64,000 bases of DNA, taken from assembly GCF_029688865.1 (NCBI RefSeq), contig NZ_JARUKV010000010.1:62001-126000 (forward strand), in the 5' to 3' direction. Source of the DNA: Natronococcus sp. A-GB7. GTDB taxonomy: Archaea; Halobacteriota; Halobacteria; Halobacteriales; Natrialbaceae. The position numbers and the translations under genes were made by a program. Position 1 is the first letter of the stretch. Every line of letters starts with the position of its first letter. Of this stretch, positions 26,924 through 36,184 are shown in pieces. Below the pieces are notes generated by a model, which saw only the letters and a program-made list of their open reading frames with translations, was not told the DNA's origin and did no database searches.

Positions 26924-27406
26924 ATGCATCTCACACCGGAGCGCGTCGCGGCCGAGTACGAGTGGGTTATCGACCAAGCCAACACCGTCGTCCCGATTAT
27001 CAACGGCGTGCGCGACGATCTGGGATCGATCTTCGAGACCGACGTCGATCCCGTCACGGAGGACGCCTACCGCGGGGAGGTCGACACTGTCTTCGCCGAC
27101 GGCGACCTCGCGGTCAACGTCGCCGCGATGGTCGCGATCCTGCGCGAACTCGACGTCGAGGGCGACTACCCCGGGTTTATCGTCGACGAGATCGTCGGTC
27201 GGGAGCTGGCGGCGACGATAGCCGGCACCCAGCCCCTGCGAACCCTCGGCGAGGCGACGTTTCACTACGCCGACCTGCAGGTTCACGGCGACGAGAGCGA
27301 AAACGCGGGCGTCGACGACTGCGAGGCCGCGCTGGCCGCGGGGTTTCAGGAGCGACTACCGGGTTGGAACTGGACCGAACGGGAGAGCCCCTTCGGCGTA
27401 CGGTAG
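26924..27406 (+). CDS. conserved haloarchaeal protein, 160 residues
   Basis: A soluble acidic 160-residue protein beginning MHLTPERVAAEYEWVIDQAN. Middle parts alternate helices (LAVNVAAMVAILRELDVEG) and a short strand. The late stretch TLGEATFHYADLQVHGDE and the final LPGWNWTERE are distinctive. No catalytic motif or membrane segment is seen. I cannot name a family confidently. It has its own strong TATA box. Confidence 0.7.
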   Translation: MHLTPERVAAEYEWVIDQANTVVPIINGVRDDLGSIFETDVDPVTEDAYRGEVDTVFADGDLAVNVAAMVAILRELDVEGDYPGFIVDEIVGRELAATIAGTQPLRTLGEATFHYADLQVHGDESENAGVDDCEAALAAGFQERLPGWNWTERESPFGVR

Positions 27407-27421
27407 GGACTCGAGGGGCGG

Positions 27422-28087
27422 TCAGTCGTCGCCGTTCTCGTCTTCGTCCTCGGTCTCGGGATCGCCGTTCTCGTCCCCGTCGGTTTCGTCTCCCTCCTCG
27501 GCCTCGGGGTCTTCCTCGTCGTCCGACTCGTCGCCGTCGTCCGCGCCGTTTTCTTCGTCGTCGGCTTCGTCTTCTTCGAGTTCGTCCTCCCCAGCTTCGT
27601 CGTCCTCGGGCTCCTCCTCGACGTCGATATCCTCCTCGGGATCGGTCGGATCCGGCTGCTGTTCTTGCTCCTCGAGGATTCGGTCGTAGGCCGCGCCCTC
27701 GGAGAGCGACGCGATCGGTCCTCCCTTGAGCTCGTCGACGATCGCCTCGGCCTCCCCGTCGATCCGGTAGAGTCCGTACTCGGGACTCGAGTCCTCGATC
27801 GTGATGTCGTCGCCCTCTTCGGCTCGGGACTCGAAGTCGTCGATCGACTCCTCGACGAGCTCCTGCTGGCGCTGCTGGGCTTCCATCATGTCGATCTCCT
27901 CGTTTTCGACCTGCTCCTGGAGCTCCTCGATCTCCGCGGAGTCCGGCCCGATGACGGCCGTCAGAACGTCGTCGTACTCGCCGTCGTCGTCGCCGAGCAG
28001 CCCGAGGTCGCTGCAGCCGGCCAGTGCTGCTGCGGTCCCCGTCCCGGTAAGCTGGAGGAATCGCCGCCGATCGTGTTCGCTAGTCAT
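27422..28087 (-). CDS. acidic Tat lipoprotein
   Basis: A 221-residue secreted protein. The signal has RRRF at residues 7-10 and the lipobox ALAGC with C25. After it comes a ~120-residue region that may fold: two helices (AEIEELQEQVENEEIDMMEAQQ, ELVEESIDDFESRAEE) and the strand EYGLYRIDGEAE. The last ~75 residues are low-complexity Asp/Glu with a few Gly and Asn. It would be lipid-anchored outside the cell with a highly negative tail. No known domain is recognised. Confidence 0.75.
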   Translation of the reverse strand: MTSEHDRRRFLQLTGTGTAAALAGCSDLGLLGDDDGEYDDVLTAVIGPDSAEIEELQEQVENEEIDMMEAQQRQQELVEESIDDFESRAEEGDDITIEDSSPEYGLYRIDGEAEAIVDELKGGPIASLSEGAAYDRILEEQEQQPDPTDPEEDIDVEEEPEDDEAGEDELEEDEADDEENGADDGDESDDEEDPEAEEGDETDGDENGDPETEDEDENGDD

Positions 28088-28187
28088 TGGTGGCTCGAAC
28101 GCGTCTCCCCACGAAAATAAGGGTTTTCGATCACCCCACACCTGCGGTCCGGATCCCTTTTGTCCGTCAGTCGGCTACCACGGGGCA

Positions 28188-28928
28188 GTGACATCCGGTA
28201 TCCGGCACCCGCAGGCGACGACGCTCGAGCACCCCGCCCTCGAGGACGCTCGCGAGGCGATCGCCGACGGCATCGACCGGGAGGCGATGATCACGGTGTT
28301 CGGCCGCTGTTCCGTCGATTACGACGGTCGGGCCTCGAGCCGACTCGAGGCCGGCGACCGCCACCTCATGCTCAAACCCGACGGCGCGGCGCTGGTCCAC
28401 ACCGACGAGGGCCAACAGCCAGTCAACTGGCAGCCGCCCGGCTGCGAGCACGCGGTTCGCTGCGAGGACGGCGCGCTCGTAATCGAGAGCCTGCGCTCCT
28501 CGCCCGACGAGCGACTGCTCGTCAGCTTCGAGCTCGTGTTGCAGGTCTCGACGTTCGCGGGCTCGGATCCGACGGAACTCGCCGTCATCGGCACCGAGGA
28601 GGACCTCCGCCAGCGAATCCTCGAGGAGCCGACCCTGCTCGAGGTCGGCTTCACGCCGCTTGCGACCGAGCGGGACACGCCCGCCGGCGCGGTCGACATC
28701 TACGGCGAGGATTCGGCGGGCCGCTCGGTCGTCGTCGAACTCAAGCGCCGACGCGTCGGCCCCGACGCGGTGAGTCAGCTGCGCCGCTACGTCGACGCCC
28801 TGGAGCGGGATCTCCACGCCGACGCCTCGGTTCGGGGGATCCTCGTCGCGCCGTCCGTCACGGATCGAGCGGAGCGGCTGCTGGCCCGTCACGACCTCGA
28901 GTTCGTCGCACTCGAGCCGACCGACTGA
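28188..28928 (+). CDS. nucS: endonuclease NucS
   Basis: A 246-residue NucS/EndoMS nuclease (PF01939). It cleaves mismatched or branched DNA and gives mismatch correction in many archaea. The N-terminal DNA-binding domain spans about residues 1-125, and the RecB-like catalytic domain contains AGAVDIYGED, VVVELKRRR (catalytic E and K) and VSQLRRYVDAL. It starts at GTG 28188. A MutS homologue is encoded only 1.1 kb away on the opposite strand, so two mismatch-repair proteins are neighbours. Confidence 0.95.
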   Translation: MTSGIRHPQATTLEHPALEDAREAIADGIDREAMITVFGRCSVDYDGRASSRLEAGDRHLMLKPDGAALVHTDEGQQPVNWQPPGCEHAVRCEDGALVIESLRSSPDERLLVSFELVLQVSTFAGSDPTELAVIGTEEDLRQRILEEPTLLEVGFTPLATERDTPAGAVDIYGEDSAGRSVVVELKRRRVGPDAVSQLRRYVDALERDLHADASVRGILVAPSVTDRAERLLARHDLEFVALEPTD

Positions 28929-29384
28929 CTACGGTGCGTAGGTCCCCTCGAGCTGGCCCTGCGCGAGGACGTGGCCGCTCATCGCCGATCTGAGGCCGTC
29001 GGCGTCCGTCTCGGGGTCGAGCTCGAGGGTCGTATCGAGGGCGAAGATCGCGAACCGATACGTGTGCTCCCGATCCGGCGGACTCGGACCGCCGTAGCCG
29101 ACGTCGCCGAAGTCGTTCGTCCCCTCCACCGCGTCGGCAGCGTCCCAGTTCTCGGGGATCGTTTCGGCCTCCGGAGGAACGTTCCAGACGACCCAGTGGT
29201 CCCAGACCTTCCCCGCGGGTTCGACCGCGTCGGGATCGTCCACGATCAACGCGAGCGATTCGACCTCGTCGGGCACGCCCTCGGTCTCGAGAGGTGGGTT
29301 GACGTTCGTTTCGCCGTAGCCGTACCGCTCGGGGATGCGTTCGCCGTCGTCGAACGCGGGGCTCGTGAGGGTAAGCGTCGCCAT
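28929..29384 (-). CDS. YbhB/YbcL-family (phosphatidylethanolamine-binding-like) protein
   Basis: A 151-residue Raf-kinase-inhibitor/PEBP-fold protein. Anion-pocket residues fit DDPDAVEPAGKVWDHWVVWNVPP, the conserved D-P-D-A ... H-W-V-x-x-x-I/V-P pattern. GYGGPSPPDREHTYRF is the second ligand-site motif. Bacterial and archaeal members have no settled function. Tandem ATG codons at 29387 and 29384 are both possible; I chose the second (MATLTLTSPAFD). Its stop abuts the nucS stop in convergent orientation. Confidence 0.92.
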   Translation of the reverse strand: MATLTLTSPAFDDGERIPERYGYGETNVNPPLETEGVPDEVESLALIVDDPDAVEPAGKVWDHWVVWNVPPEAETIPENWDAADAVEGTNDFGDVGYGGPSPPDREHTYRFAIFALDTTLELDPETDADGLRSAMSGHVLAQGQLEGTYAP

Positions 29385-29483
29385 CATCCACTCTCCCACC
29401 TCGCCCACGAAGTAAGTTACACCGCGACCCGGTGACGTCGGTGTCAGCGCGAACTTATCCCGCTCGCTCGCCTAGCGCCGGTG

Positions 29484-29960
29484 ATGACAGTTGCCTCTCG
29501 ACTCACGAGCCGCAGCGATAGCGATGACGAACCCGTCGAGCAGACCGAAACGGTCTCCGAGACGGCCGACGACCGGTCGGTAACCGACACCCCAACTTTC
29601 CGCCTCGGGCGCATCCTCTTCGGAGGCGTGCTCGCGTTCAACGCGATCGACAACCTGCGGAACCTCGAGGAGCGCATCGGCTACGCGGAGTTCAAGGGCG
29701 CACCCGAGCCCGACCGCACCGTCCCCGCGGCGAGCGTCGGCCTGCTGCTCGGCGGGCTCGGCGTCGTCCTCTGGAAGCTCCCGGCCGCGGCTGCGCTGGG
29801 AATCGCCGGCTTCCTGGCCGGCACGACGCCCGTAATGCACGACTTCTGGAACCAGGACGATCCGGAGGACAGACAGCAAGAGCAGATCCAGTTCCTCAAA
29901 AACACCGCGCTGTTCGGTGCCGCGCTCGCGTTCGCACGTGTCGCCCGCCGTTCGGAGTAA
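29484..29960 (+). CDS. DoxX-like membrane protein
   Basis: A 158-residue protein with a disordered, Glu/Thr-rich N-terminus of ~40 residues and then four hydrophobic segments (about 42-58, 78-96, 98-114 and 133-152). GRILFGGVLAFNAIDNLRNLEERIGYAEFKG is DoxX-like. DoxX proteins are small quinone-linked or redox-related membrane proteins; a particular role here is unknown. GTG 29481 directly precedes the chosen ATG. Confidence 0.82.
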   Translation: MTVASRLTSRSDSDDEPVEQTETVSETADDRSVTDTPTFRLGRILFGGVLAFNAIDNLRNLEERIGYAEFKGAPEPDRTVPAASVGLLLGGLGVVLWKLPAAAALGIAGFLAGTTPVMHDFWNQDDPEDRQQEQIQFLKNTALFGAALAFARVARRSE

Positions 29961-29989
29961 CCGCGACGCTCCCTTCTTCGCCGTTTCGA

Positions 29990-32677
29990 CTACTCCTCGA
30001 GCAGCCGCTGTAACCGATCGAGCTCCGTCAGCGCCTCGACGGGCGTGAGGTGGGCCAGCTCGAGCGAGCGGAGCTCCCTCGCGACGTCGTCGGGAACCCC
30101 CTGACTCCCGCCGTCCGTCGACGCCGGGGCGTGGGCGTCCCCTCGTTCCTGCGGATCGGCCCGTGGCTCAGGCCCGTCTCCCGCCGGCTCGTCGGCGTTT
30201 TCCGCGACGAGCTCCCGGGAGCGCTCGACGACCGACTCGGGGACGCCCGCGGCGGTCGCGACCTCGACGCCGTAAGACCCCGTCGCCGCGCCGGGGGCGA
30301 TCTCGTGGTGGAAGACGACCTCCCCCTCGCGCTGTTCGACCTCGAAGTGCAGCGTGAACGCGGCCTCGAGCTCGTCGGCCAGCTCGGTTAGCGGGTGGTG
30401 GTGGGTCGCGAACAGGGTCGTCGCGCCGACCTCGTCGTGGAGGTGTTCGGTGATCGCCTGCGCGATGGCGAGCCCGTCGGCCGTCGAGGTTCCCCGACCG
30501 ACCTCGTCTAACAGGACCAGCGAGCGCTCGTCGGCCTCTCGCAGGATCGTCGCGAGCTCGTCCATCTCGACCATGAACGTCGAGCGCCCGCCCGCGATGT
30601 CGTCGCTGGCGCCGACGCGGGTGAAGATTCGGTCGACGGGCGAGATCCGGGCGGACTCGGCGGGGACGAAACTGCCGACCTGTGCGAGGAGGACGATCTG
30701 GGCCACCTGGCGCATGTACGTCGACTTCCCCGACATGTTCGGACCAGTGATCACCGCCAGCCGTCGCTCCGGCGAGAGAGCGGCGCCGTTGGGGACGAAC
30801 GACTCCTGGGTGCGCTCGACGACGGGGTGGCGCCCGCCCTCGACGTCGATCTCGAGCCCGTCGGTCGCCTCCTCGTCGCGTTCTGCGATCTCCGGCCGGC
30901 AGTAGTCGTACTGGGCCGCGACGGTCGCAAGCGAGACGAGGGCGTCGACCGTCGCCAGCGCGTCGGCGAGCGCCTGGACGCGCTCGACCTCGTCGGCGAC
31001 CGCGCTTCGCACCTCGCAGAACAGCTCGTACTCGAGCTCGTCCGCGCGCTCCTCGGCGCCGACGATCTCGTCCTCGCGCTCCTTGAGCTCGGGCGTGACG
31101 AACCGCTCGGAGTTCTTCAGCGTCTGGCGGCGCTGATAGTTCTCCGGTACCGCATCGAGGTTCGGATTCGTCACCTCGATGTAGTAGCCGTGAACGGAGT
31201 TGTAGCCGACCTTCAGCGAGTCGACCCCGGTTCGCTCGCGCTCGTGAGCCTCGAGGTCGTCGATCCACTGCTTGCCGTCACGCGCGGTTCCCCGGAGGTC
31301 GTCGAGGACCTCGTCGTACTCCTCCGCGACGATCCCGCCCTCGGTGATCTCGATGGGCGGGTCCGAGACGACGGCGTCGTCGATCAGTTCGCGGACGTCC
31401 GCGAGGGGGTCGAGATCCTCGCGTAGCTCCCGAAGCCGCGCGCAGTCGGCGTCGGCCAGCCCATCCCGGATCTCCGGAACGACCGCCAGCGTGTCCCGCA
31501 GCGAGCGCAGGTCCCGGGCGTTGGCCCGTTCGCGGGAGATCCGTCCGATCAGTCGCTCGAGATCGTAGACGTCCCGAAGCAGTTCGTATAGTTGCTCGCG
31601 GCACTGGACCGACCCGGTCAGCTCCTCGACGGCGTCGAGGCGGGCCTCGATCCGGTCGGGCTCGAGCAGCGGGCGTCGAATCCAATCGCGGAGCGCTCGC
31701 CCGCCGAGCGCGCTCGCGGTCTCGTCGAGAACGCCGACCAGCGTCGCGTCCTCCCGAGCCCGCACCGCGCGGGGTTCGAACAGCTCGAGGCTCCGCAGGG
31801 CGACGGCGTCGAGCAGGAGGTACTCGCGGGGATCGTACCGGGTGAGGTGGGTGAGATACTCGAGGCGATTCCGTGCAGTACCGTCGGCGTCCTCGTCCGT
31901 ACCGCTCTCGGCGCCGCCGCGGGCGTACTCCGCGTACTCGAGCAGGGCCCCGCAGGCCCGGATCTCCGCGTCGCCGGCCAGCAGGGCGTCGGGCTCGCCG
32001 AAGTACGTCGAGACGGTTTCGGTCGCGCGCTCGAGGGCGAACGCGTCGGGGTCGAACGGCGTCACCATGCAGCCCTCCGGGAGGGGATCGCCGCTCGAGT
32101 CGGGGCCGACGACCGCCTCCGAGGGATCGAATCGGCTCACCTCGTCTGCTATCGCCTCCGCTGACGTCGAACTCGTCGCGAGGAAGTCACCCGTCGAGAC
32201 GTCGAGCAGGGCCAGCGCCAGCGTCCGTTCGCGCCCGTCACCGCGGGCGAGCGCGGCTACGAAGTTGTTGTCGTCGCTCGCCAGCAGCTCGTCCTCGGTG
32301 AGCGTCCCGGGCGTGATAACGCGGGTAACCGCCCGCTCGACGACCCCCGGGGACTCGCCGGGCTCCTCGATCTGGTCGGCGACGGCGACCCGGTAGCCGG
32401 CCTCGAGCAGCTCCTCGATGTACGACTCGGCGTTGTCGACCGGAATCCCGGTCATCGGGTACTCTCCCGTGCTGTCCTCGCGGCTGGTCAGGGTCACCTC
32501 GAGCAAGCGGGCGGTGCGCTCGGCGGCGCCGCAGAACGTCTCGTAGAAGTCCCCCACCTGAAAGAGCACGAGCGCGTCGTCGTAGCGCGCACAGAGGTCG
32601 TGGTACTGACGCATCATCGGCGTCAGCTCGTCGCGTTTCTCGGCCATCGCGTCTGGCGGGCCAAGCGCCGGATCCAT
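29990..32677 (-). CDS. mutS: DNA mismatch repair protein MutS
   Basis: An 895-residue MutS1. The mismatch-recognition Phe-Xaa-Glu motif is F44-Y45-E46 in VGDFYETF. Core and lever domains follow, then the ABC-type ATPase with Walker [10 protein letters not shown] near residue 645 and the segment [27 protein letters not shown] is Walker B. The C-terminus has a disordered insert ([19 protein letters not shown]) before the final helical region [17 protein letters not shown]. MutS in haloarchaea was probably acquired from bacteria. mutL is not in this window. Confidence 0.97.
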   Translation of the reverse strand: MDPALGPPDAMAEKRDELTPMMRQYHDLCARYDDALVLFQVGDFYETFCGAAERTARLLEVTLTSREDSTGEYPMTGIPVDNAESYIEELLEAGYRVAVADQIEEPGESPGVVERAVTRVITPGTLTEDELLASDDNNFVAALARGDGRERTLALALLDVSTGDFLATSSTSAEAIADEVSRFDPSEAVVGPDSSGDPLPEGCMVTPFDPDAFALERATETVSTYFGEPDALLAGDAEIRACGALLEYAEYARGGAESGTDEDADGTARNRLEYLTHLTRYDPREYLLLDAVALRSLELFEPRAVRAREDATLVGVLDETASALGGRALRDWIRRPLLEPDRIEARLDAVEELTGSVQCREQLYELLRDVYDLERLIGRISRERANARDLRSLRDTLAVVPEIRDGLADADCARLRELREDLDPLADVRELIDDAVVSDPPIEITEGGIVAEEYDEVLDDLRGTARDGKQWIDDLEAHERERTGVDSLKVGYNSVHGYYIEVTNPNLDAVPENYQRRQTLKNSERFVTPELKEREDEIVGAEERADELEYELFCEVRSAVADEVERVQALADALATVDALVSLATVAAQYDYCRPEIAERDEEATDGLEIDVEGGRHPVVERTQESFVPNGAALSPERRLAVITGPNMSGKSTYMRQVAQIVLLAQVGSFVPAESARISPVDRIFTRVGASDDIAGGRSTFMVEMDELATILREADERSLVLLDEVGRGTSTADGLAIAQAITEHLHDEVGATTLFATHHHPLTELADELEAAFTLHFEVEQREGEVVFHHEIAPGAATGSYGVEVATAAGVPESVVERSRELVAENADEPAGDGPEPRADPQERGDAHAPASTDGGSQGVPDDVARELRSLELAHLTPVEALTELDRLQRLLEE

Positions 32678-32717
32678 ACCCGAACTCGGCCGCTCGACGG
32701 GGAAATAGCTTGCTGGA

Positions 32718-33050
32718 TTAGCGCTCGAGGTAGTACTCGAGGTGATCCGTGCAGCCGGGGTTGAACGCCGTTTCGCAGTTCGGACACCGCGAGTCCGAGT
32801 CGAGGTACGCCGGCGCCGTCATCGCCGTCCCGCAGGCGCCACACAGTACCGAGGCCTCGTCGAATCTGTCGCTCGGCCAGACGACTGCCTCGTGGTCGGC
32901 GACGGCTTCGTGGCAGCGAAAACAGGGGTAGTACCGCTCGCAGCAGCCGAAGCGGAACGCGACGACGTCGCGTTCGGTGTGGTAGTGTTCACAGCGCGTC
33001 TCGGGATCGACCTCGAGTCCGTACACCGGAGTGTCGTCGACGAGTTGCAC
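32718..33050 (-). CDS. CHY-type zinc-finger protein
   Basis: A 110-residue protein rich in zinc ligands: C20, H22 and H24; C36, C37; C43, C46, H47; H53; C70 and C73; C89 and C92; C100 and H103. The pattern CEHYH ... CC ... CFRCH matches the CHY zinc finger of RCHY1-like proteins, with a C-terminal zinc ribbon. In archaea the role is unknown. It sits between mutS and the gas vesicle gene gvpO on the same strand, with gaps of 40 and 107 bases. Confidence 0.9.
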   Translation of the reverse strand: MQLVDDTPVYGLEVDPETRCEHYHTERDVVAFRFGCCERYYPCFRCHEAVADHEAVVWPSDRFDEASVLCGACGTAMTAPAYLDSDSRCPNCETAFNPGCTDHLEYYLER

Positions 33051-33157
33051 GGTCGCCTCGAGGACGGGGAACGGTTTCGTCGTTTCGACGAGTTGCGGCG
33101 AAAAACGGTAGACTGGAGAATGACCGACGGGAGCTGTCCGACTCGAGAGCGACGGGG

Positions 33158-33715
33158 TTACTCGAAGGCCTTCGTGTCGCCGCGGCGGTAGCGACCGAGC
33201 CGTCGGTACCCCTGGACGACGCCGTCCTCGTCGAGTTCGATCTCGTAGCGGCCGATGATGTCCTGGGTGTCGGGGACGGCCGACCGTTCGACGACTTCGA
33301 CGACGGCGCGCCAGCCCTCGTCCATCGGCGAGATCTCGCTGACGCCGTCGAACTCGTGACCGATGAGTTTGCCGGCGGTCGACTGAACGATCTTCCGAAT
33401 CGCCAGCACGCCCTCGATCTGGTCTTTCCCGTCGACGTCGCCCGTGTCGACGTCCTCGGGATCGGTCGCCTCCTCGTCGGCCATCTCGGCCGACTGGACG
33501 TCCTCCTGCTCCTCGCTCTCGGCTTCCGATTGATCTTGGTCGTCGTCCTGGTCCTCTTGCTCCTGTTCGTCGGCTGATTGACTCTCGCTCACGGTTGGAT
33601 CACTCTCGTCGTGTTGATAACAGAACCCGTCGTCCTGGGCCGGACGGGAGCACCGCTCCCCGTCCCCGGTTTTCGCCTGACACTGGTCCGCTGTATTCGA
33701 TTCTGCTTCGGCCAT
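33158..33715 (-). CDS. gvpO: gas vesicle protein GvpO with N-terminal zinc-knuckle motif
   Basis: A 185-residue GvpO. The C-terminal ~90 residues are the conserved GvpO domain (LAIRKIVQSTAGKLIGHEFDGVSEISP ... DIIGRYEIELDEDGVVQGYRRLGRY). Ahead of it lie an acidic/Gln-rich linker and, at residues 12-35, C12-x9-C22-x9-C32-x2-H35, which resembles the CCCH knuckle in small haloarchaeal and bacterial proteins (CQAKT ... RCSRPA ... FCYQH). Classical GvpO is about 120-140 residues. GvpO is needed for vesicle formation in Halobacterium, with evidence for a role in gvpA expression. The gene starts four bases after gvpN's stop. Confidence 0.93.
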   Translation of the reverse strand: MAEAESNTADQCQAKTGDGERCSRPAQDDGFCYQHDESDPTVSESQSADEQEQEDQDDDQDQSEAESEEQEDVQSAEMADEEATDPEDVDTGDVDGKDQIEGVLAIRKIVQSTAGKLIGHEFDGVSEISPMDEGWRAVVEVVERSAVPDTQDIIGRYEIELDEDGVVQGYRRLGRYRRGDTKAFE

Positions 33716-33719
33716 CGTC

Positions 33720-34778
33720 TTAGAGCGCGTCGCTGATTGCGTCGCGGAGCTCGTCGATTCCGTCGCCCTCGCCGGCGATCTTCGGTGCGAGCACGTCGGT
33801 GAACACGTCGACGAGCAGTTCGTCGTCGAACTCCTCGGCGCCGTCCTCGGCGAACACCGACAGCCCCTCTGCCGCAGTGATCGCCGCGCGCGTGCCGACG
33901 ACGATGTCGAGTTCTTCCCGGAGCGTTCGGATCGCGTCGACCACCTGTTCGATCGTCTCCTCGGGTACGTCGACGTGGGCGGCGACGATCTCGCGTTCGG
34001 TTTCGGCGTCGTAGTAGTCGACGTTGACGCCGACGAACCGGTCGAGCAGCGCGTCCTGCTGTTCGTGGACGCCGGCGTACTCGACGTCGTTCGAGGTTAC
34101 GAGCAGTCGGAACTCGGGGTGGACGTCGATCGTCCGATCCTCGCCGTGTTTGCCCGGTCGCTCGAGGATCCCCTCCTCGAGCACTGACAGCAAGACGTTG
34201 TGAGCCGAGGGATCGCTCCGCGAGAACTCGTTGTAGACGAGCGTCGCGCCCTCCTTGACCGCGACCGAGAGTGGGTTGTCGACCCACCGCTCGCGGACGA
34301 CCTCGGTCGTCTTGCTGACGCCGCTGACGAACTGGTCGCGTTCCTCGTAGCGCTCGCCGCCGGAGTGGGTGCCGACGAGTTCGGCGGTGCCGACGGCCTC
34401 GTCGCCGTTGATCCAGACCACCGGACGGCCGCGCTCGGCGGCGGCCGACAGCGCGAGGGCGGTCTTCCCGCAGCCGGTTGGACCGATCAGGTGGACCGGC
34501 TGGTCGGCCTCGAGCCAGCCGACGATTCGGTTCCGAACCGACGCGACCGCGTCGGTTTCGACGAACGGATCGGGGGCGATCTCCTCGGGGCTCGACAGCG
34601 GCGATCCGTCCGAACTGCCGGAGCCGCCGGTGCTTCCGGAGCTACCGCTCGTCCCGTTCGACGCGCGCTTGCGCTCCTTCTTGGCCATCTTCTTCGCCTT
34701 CCGACGCTTCTTCTTGCTCCGATCCGACCTGATCTTCCGGCCACGAACCTTGCGGTCCCGCGAAGACGAATCCCCCAT
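33720..34778 (-). CDS. gvpN: gas vesicle protein GvpN (AAA+ ATPase)
   Basis: A MoxR-like AAA+ ATPase that helps vesicle growth. It has 352 residues. Walker A GPTGCGKT is at 99-106. The Walker B region is GATLVYNEFSRSDP, with arginine-finger motifs later. The N-terminal ~68 residues are unusual: a Lys/Arg-rich stretch (KKKRRKAKKMAKKERKR) followed by a Ser/Gly linker. Basic N-termini occur in other GvpN proteins, but this one is long. It lies five bases before the gvpA stop on the same strand. Confidence 0.95.
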   Translation of the reverse strand: MGDSSSRDRKVRGRKIRSDRSKKKRRKAKKMAKKERKRASNGTSGSSGSTGGSGSSDGSPLSSPEEIAPDPFVETDAVASVRNRIVGWLEADQPVHLIGPTGCGKTALALSAAAERGRPVVWINGDEAVGTAELVGTHSGGERYEERDQFVSGVSKTTEVVRERWVDNPLSVAVKEGATLVYNEFSRSDPSAHNVLLSVLEEGILERPGKHGEDRTIDVHPEFRLLVTSNDVEYAGVHEQQDALLDRFVGVNVDYYDAETEREIVAAHVDVPEETIEQVVDAIRTLREELDIVVGTRAAITAAEGLSVFAEDGAEEFDDELLVDVFTDVLAPKIAGEGDGIDELRDAISDAL

Positions 34779-34783
34779 GTGGA

Positions 34784-35068
34784 TTATTCGGAGGCGGACT
34801 GTGGCGAGGACTCTGGTCGTTCCTCGATCTCGAGCTCCTCGAGGTCCTCGAGATCGCCCTCTGCGGTCGCTTGTTCAATTTTTGAGATCTCCTCCGCGTA
34901 GTGGAGGAAGGTGTCGACGGAGGCGACGACGACGCGGGCTTCGATCGTCAGGAGTTCGATTCCGACGACCGAGACGCGTGCCCAGACGTCGATGACGACG
35001 CCCTTGTCGAGAACACGGTCCAGTACTTCCGCGAGACTCGAAGCATTTGGTCGCTGTTGGGATGCCAT
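34784..35068 (-). CDS. gvpA: gas vesicle major structural protein GvpA
   Basis: The 94-residue structural subunit of the gas vesicle shell. The conserved core spans residues 10-65 ([20 protein letters not shown] ... [14 protein letters not shown]). Beyond residue ~68 the protein has an acidic tail ([18 protein letters not shown]) longer than that of Halobacterium GvpA (76 residues). Start ATG 35066-35068 is chosen to give [11 protein letters not shown]; the frame is open 12 codons further up. It is first of the leftward gvpA-N-O operon. Confidence 0.96.
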   Translation of the reverse strand: MASQQRPNASSLAEVLDRVLDKGVVIDVWARVSVVGIELLTIEARVVVASVDTFLHYAEEISKIEQATAEGDLEDLEELEIEERPESSPQSASE

Positions 35069-35300
35069 TGTAACCCGCCGTTCTCGTGCGACCCGTACAA
35101 ACACTGTCGCTGCGCATGCAAGCTAACCCTCGCTTCGAGGGGTGTACTCGCCGACGCTGCGTCTGCAAGCAGCACCATAACGCGCGCGGGAGCCCTACCG
35201 ACACGACGAGTTGTCGATCCAGTAGGTCTTATCTTATGGTACGGACACACACCTCGTTCGGACGGTTCGATCGATCGCAGCGACGGACGGTGATGCGGTC
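35069..35300. promoter_or_regulatory. gvpA/gvpF divergent promoter region
   Basis: This 232-base segment must hold both gvp promoters. It has a near-exact direct repeat, CGCTGCG-CATGCAAGC at 35108-35123 and CGCTGCG-TCTGCAAGC at 35155-35170 (14 of 16 identical), and between them the small hairpin CCCTCG-CTT-CGAGGG (35127-35141). A TATA-like TTATCTTATGG (35229-35239) may serve gvpF. On the minus strand a weak GTTTGTAC near 35095 may serve gvpA. No obvious GvpE activator sequence was recognised. Confidence 0.5.
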
Positions 35301-35927
35301 GTGAGTCACATATACGTCTACGGCGTCGTCGAGGCAAGCGACGACGTCGAGTTCGAGACGGACGCGGTCGGTGACGCGGACCGCGTCTACACGATCTCCC
35401 ACCGTCGCTACGCGGCAGTCGTCTCGGACATCGACACGACCGAGCCCGAAGAGACCGACGAGGACGCCCAGCGCCACGACGATGTGCTCCGCGAGATCAT
35501 GGAGTACGAGGGCGGCCAGACGATCGTCCCGATGCGGTTCGGGATGGCGTTCGAGGGGAACCGCGAGCTGAAAAACGTTCTCCGGAACGCACAGCCGGCG
35601 TTTCGCCGCGCCCTTCGGGATATCGACGGGAAGATCGAACTCGGCCTCAAGCTCGTCGAGGAGGAAGACGCCGACGTCGACCGCGAAACGGTCGAGGACG
35701 ACGTCGCCGACCGCTTCGAGCCGATCGCCGAGCAGTCGGTACCCAACGACCTGTTCAGCGACCGGCTGGTGTTCAACCGGTCGTATCTGGTCGAAAAGGA
35801 CGATCAGGAGGCGTTCGGCGACGCGGTCGGCGAGCTCGAGGAGGCGTACGAGGATCGACTCATCGTCCAGTACACCGGCCCGTTCGCACCGTACAGCTTC
35901 GTCGACGTCAAGATCGGGGCCCAGTAA
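35301..35927 (+). CDS. gvpF: gas vesicle protein GvpF
   Basis: A 208-residue GvpF/GvpL-family protein that in Halobacterium contacts GvpA and is essential. Both ends are typical: HIYVYGVVEASD at the start and YTGPFAPYSFVDV near the end. Start is GTG 35301. A conserved MRFGMAFEG lies in the middle. It is the first gene of the rightward operon; gvpG begins two bases after its stop. Confidence 0.95.
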   Translation: MSHIYVYGVVEASDDVEFETDAVGDADRVYTISHRRYAAVVSDIDTTEPEETDEDAQRHDDVLREIMEYEGGQTIVPMRFGMAFEGNRELKNVLRNAQPAFRRALRDIDGKIELGLKLVEEEDADVDRETVEDDVADRFEPIAEQSVPNDLFSDRLVFNRSYLVEKDDQEAFGDAVGELEEAYEDRLIVQYTGPFAPYSFVDVKIGAQ

Positions 35928-35929
35928 CC

Positions 35930-36184
35930 ATGTTCGTGCTCGACGATCTCCTGTTCCGGCCGTTCATCGGTATCGTCGACGCGTTACACTCGATCGCGCT
36001 CGACGAACTGTACGATCTAAACGAGCTCGAGGACCAGCTCAAGGAGAACCAGCTGCTGTACGAACTCGGCGAACGGCCCGAGGCGGAGTACCGCGAACGG
36101 AAGGCCGAACTCGAGGAAGAGATCGAGATCGCTCGCGAGGTCCACGAGCGGTTCTCTAGCGGCCGCGTAGAGGTGAAACGATAA
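35930..36184 (+). CDS. gvpG: gas vesicle protein GvpG
   Basis: An 84-residue predominantly helical protein (FVLDDLLFRPFIGIVDALHSIAL then a long Glu/Lys coiled-coil segment), of the usual GvpG size. It is part of the accessory complex with GvpF, H, J, K, L and M. It abuts gvpH, whose ATG directly follows its stop. Confidence 0.95.
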   Translation: MFVLDDLLFRPFIGIVDALHSIALDELYDLNELEDQLKENQLLYELGERPEAEYRERKAELEEEIEIAREVHERFSSGRVEVKR

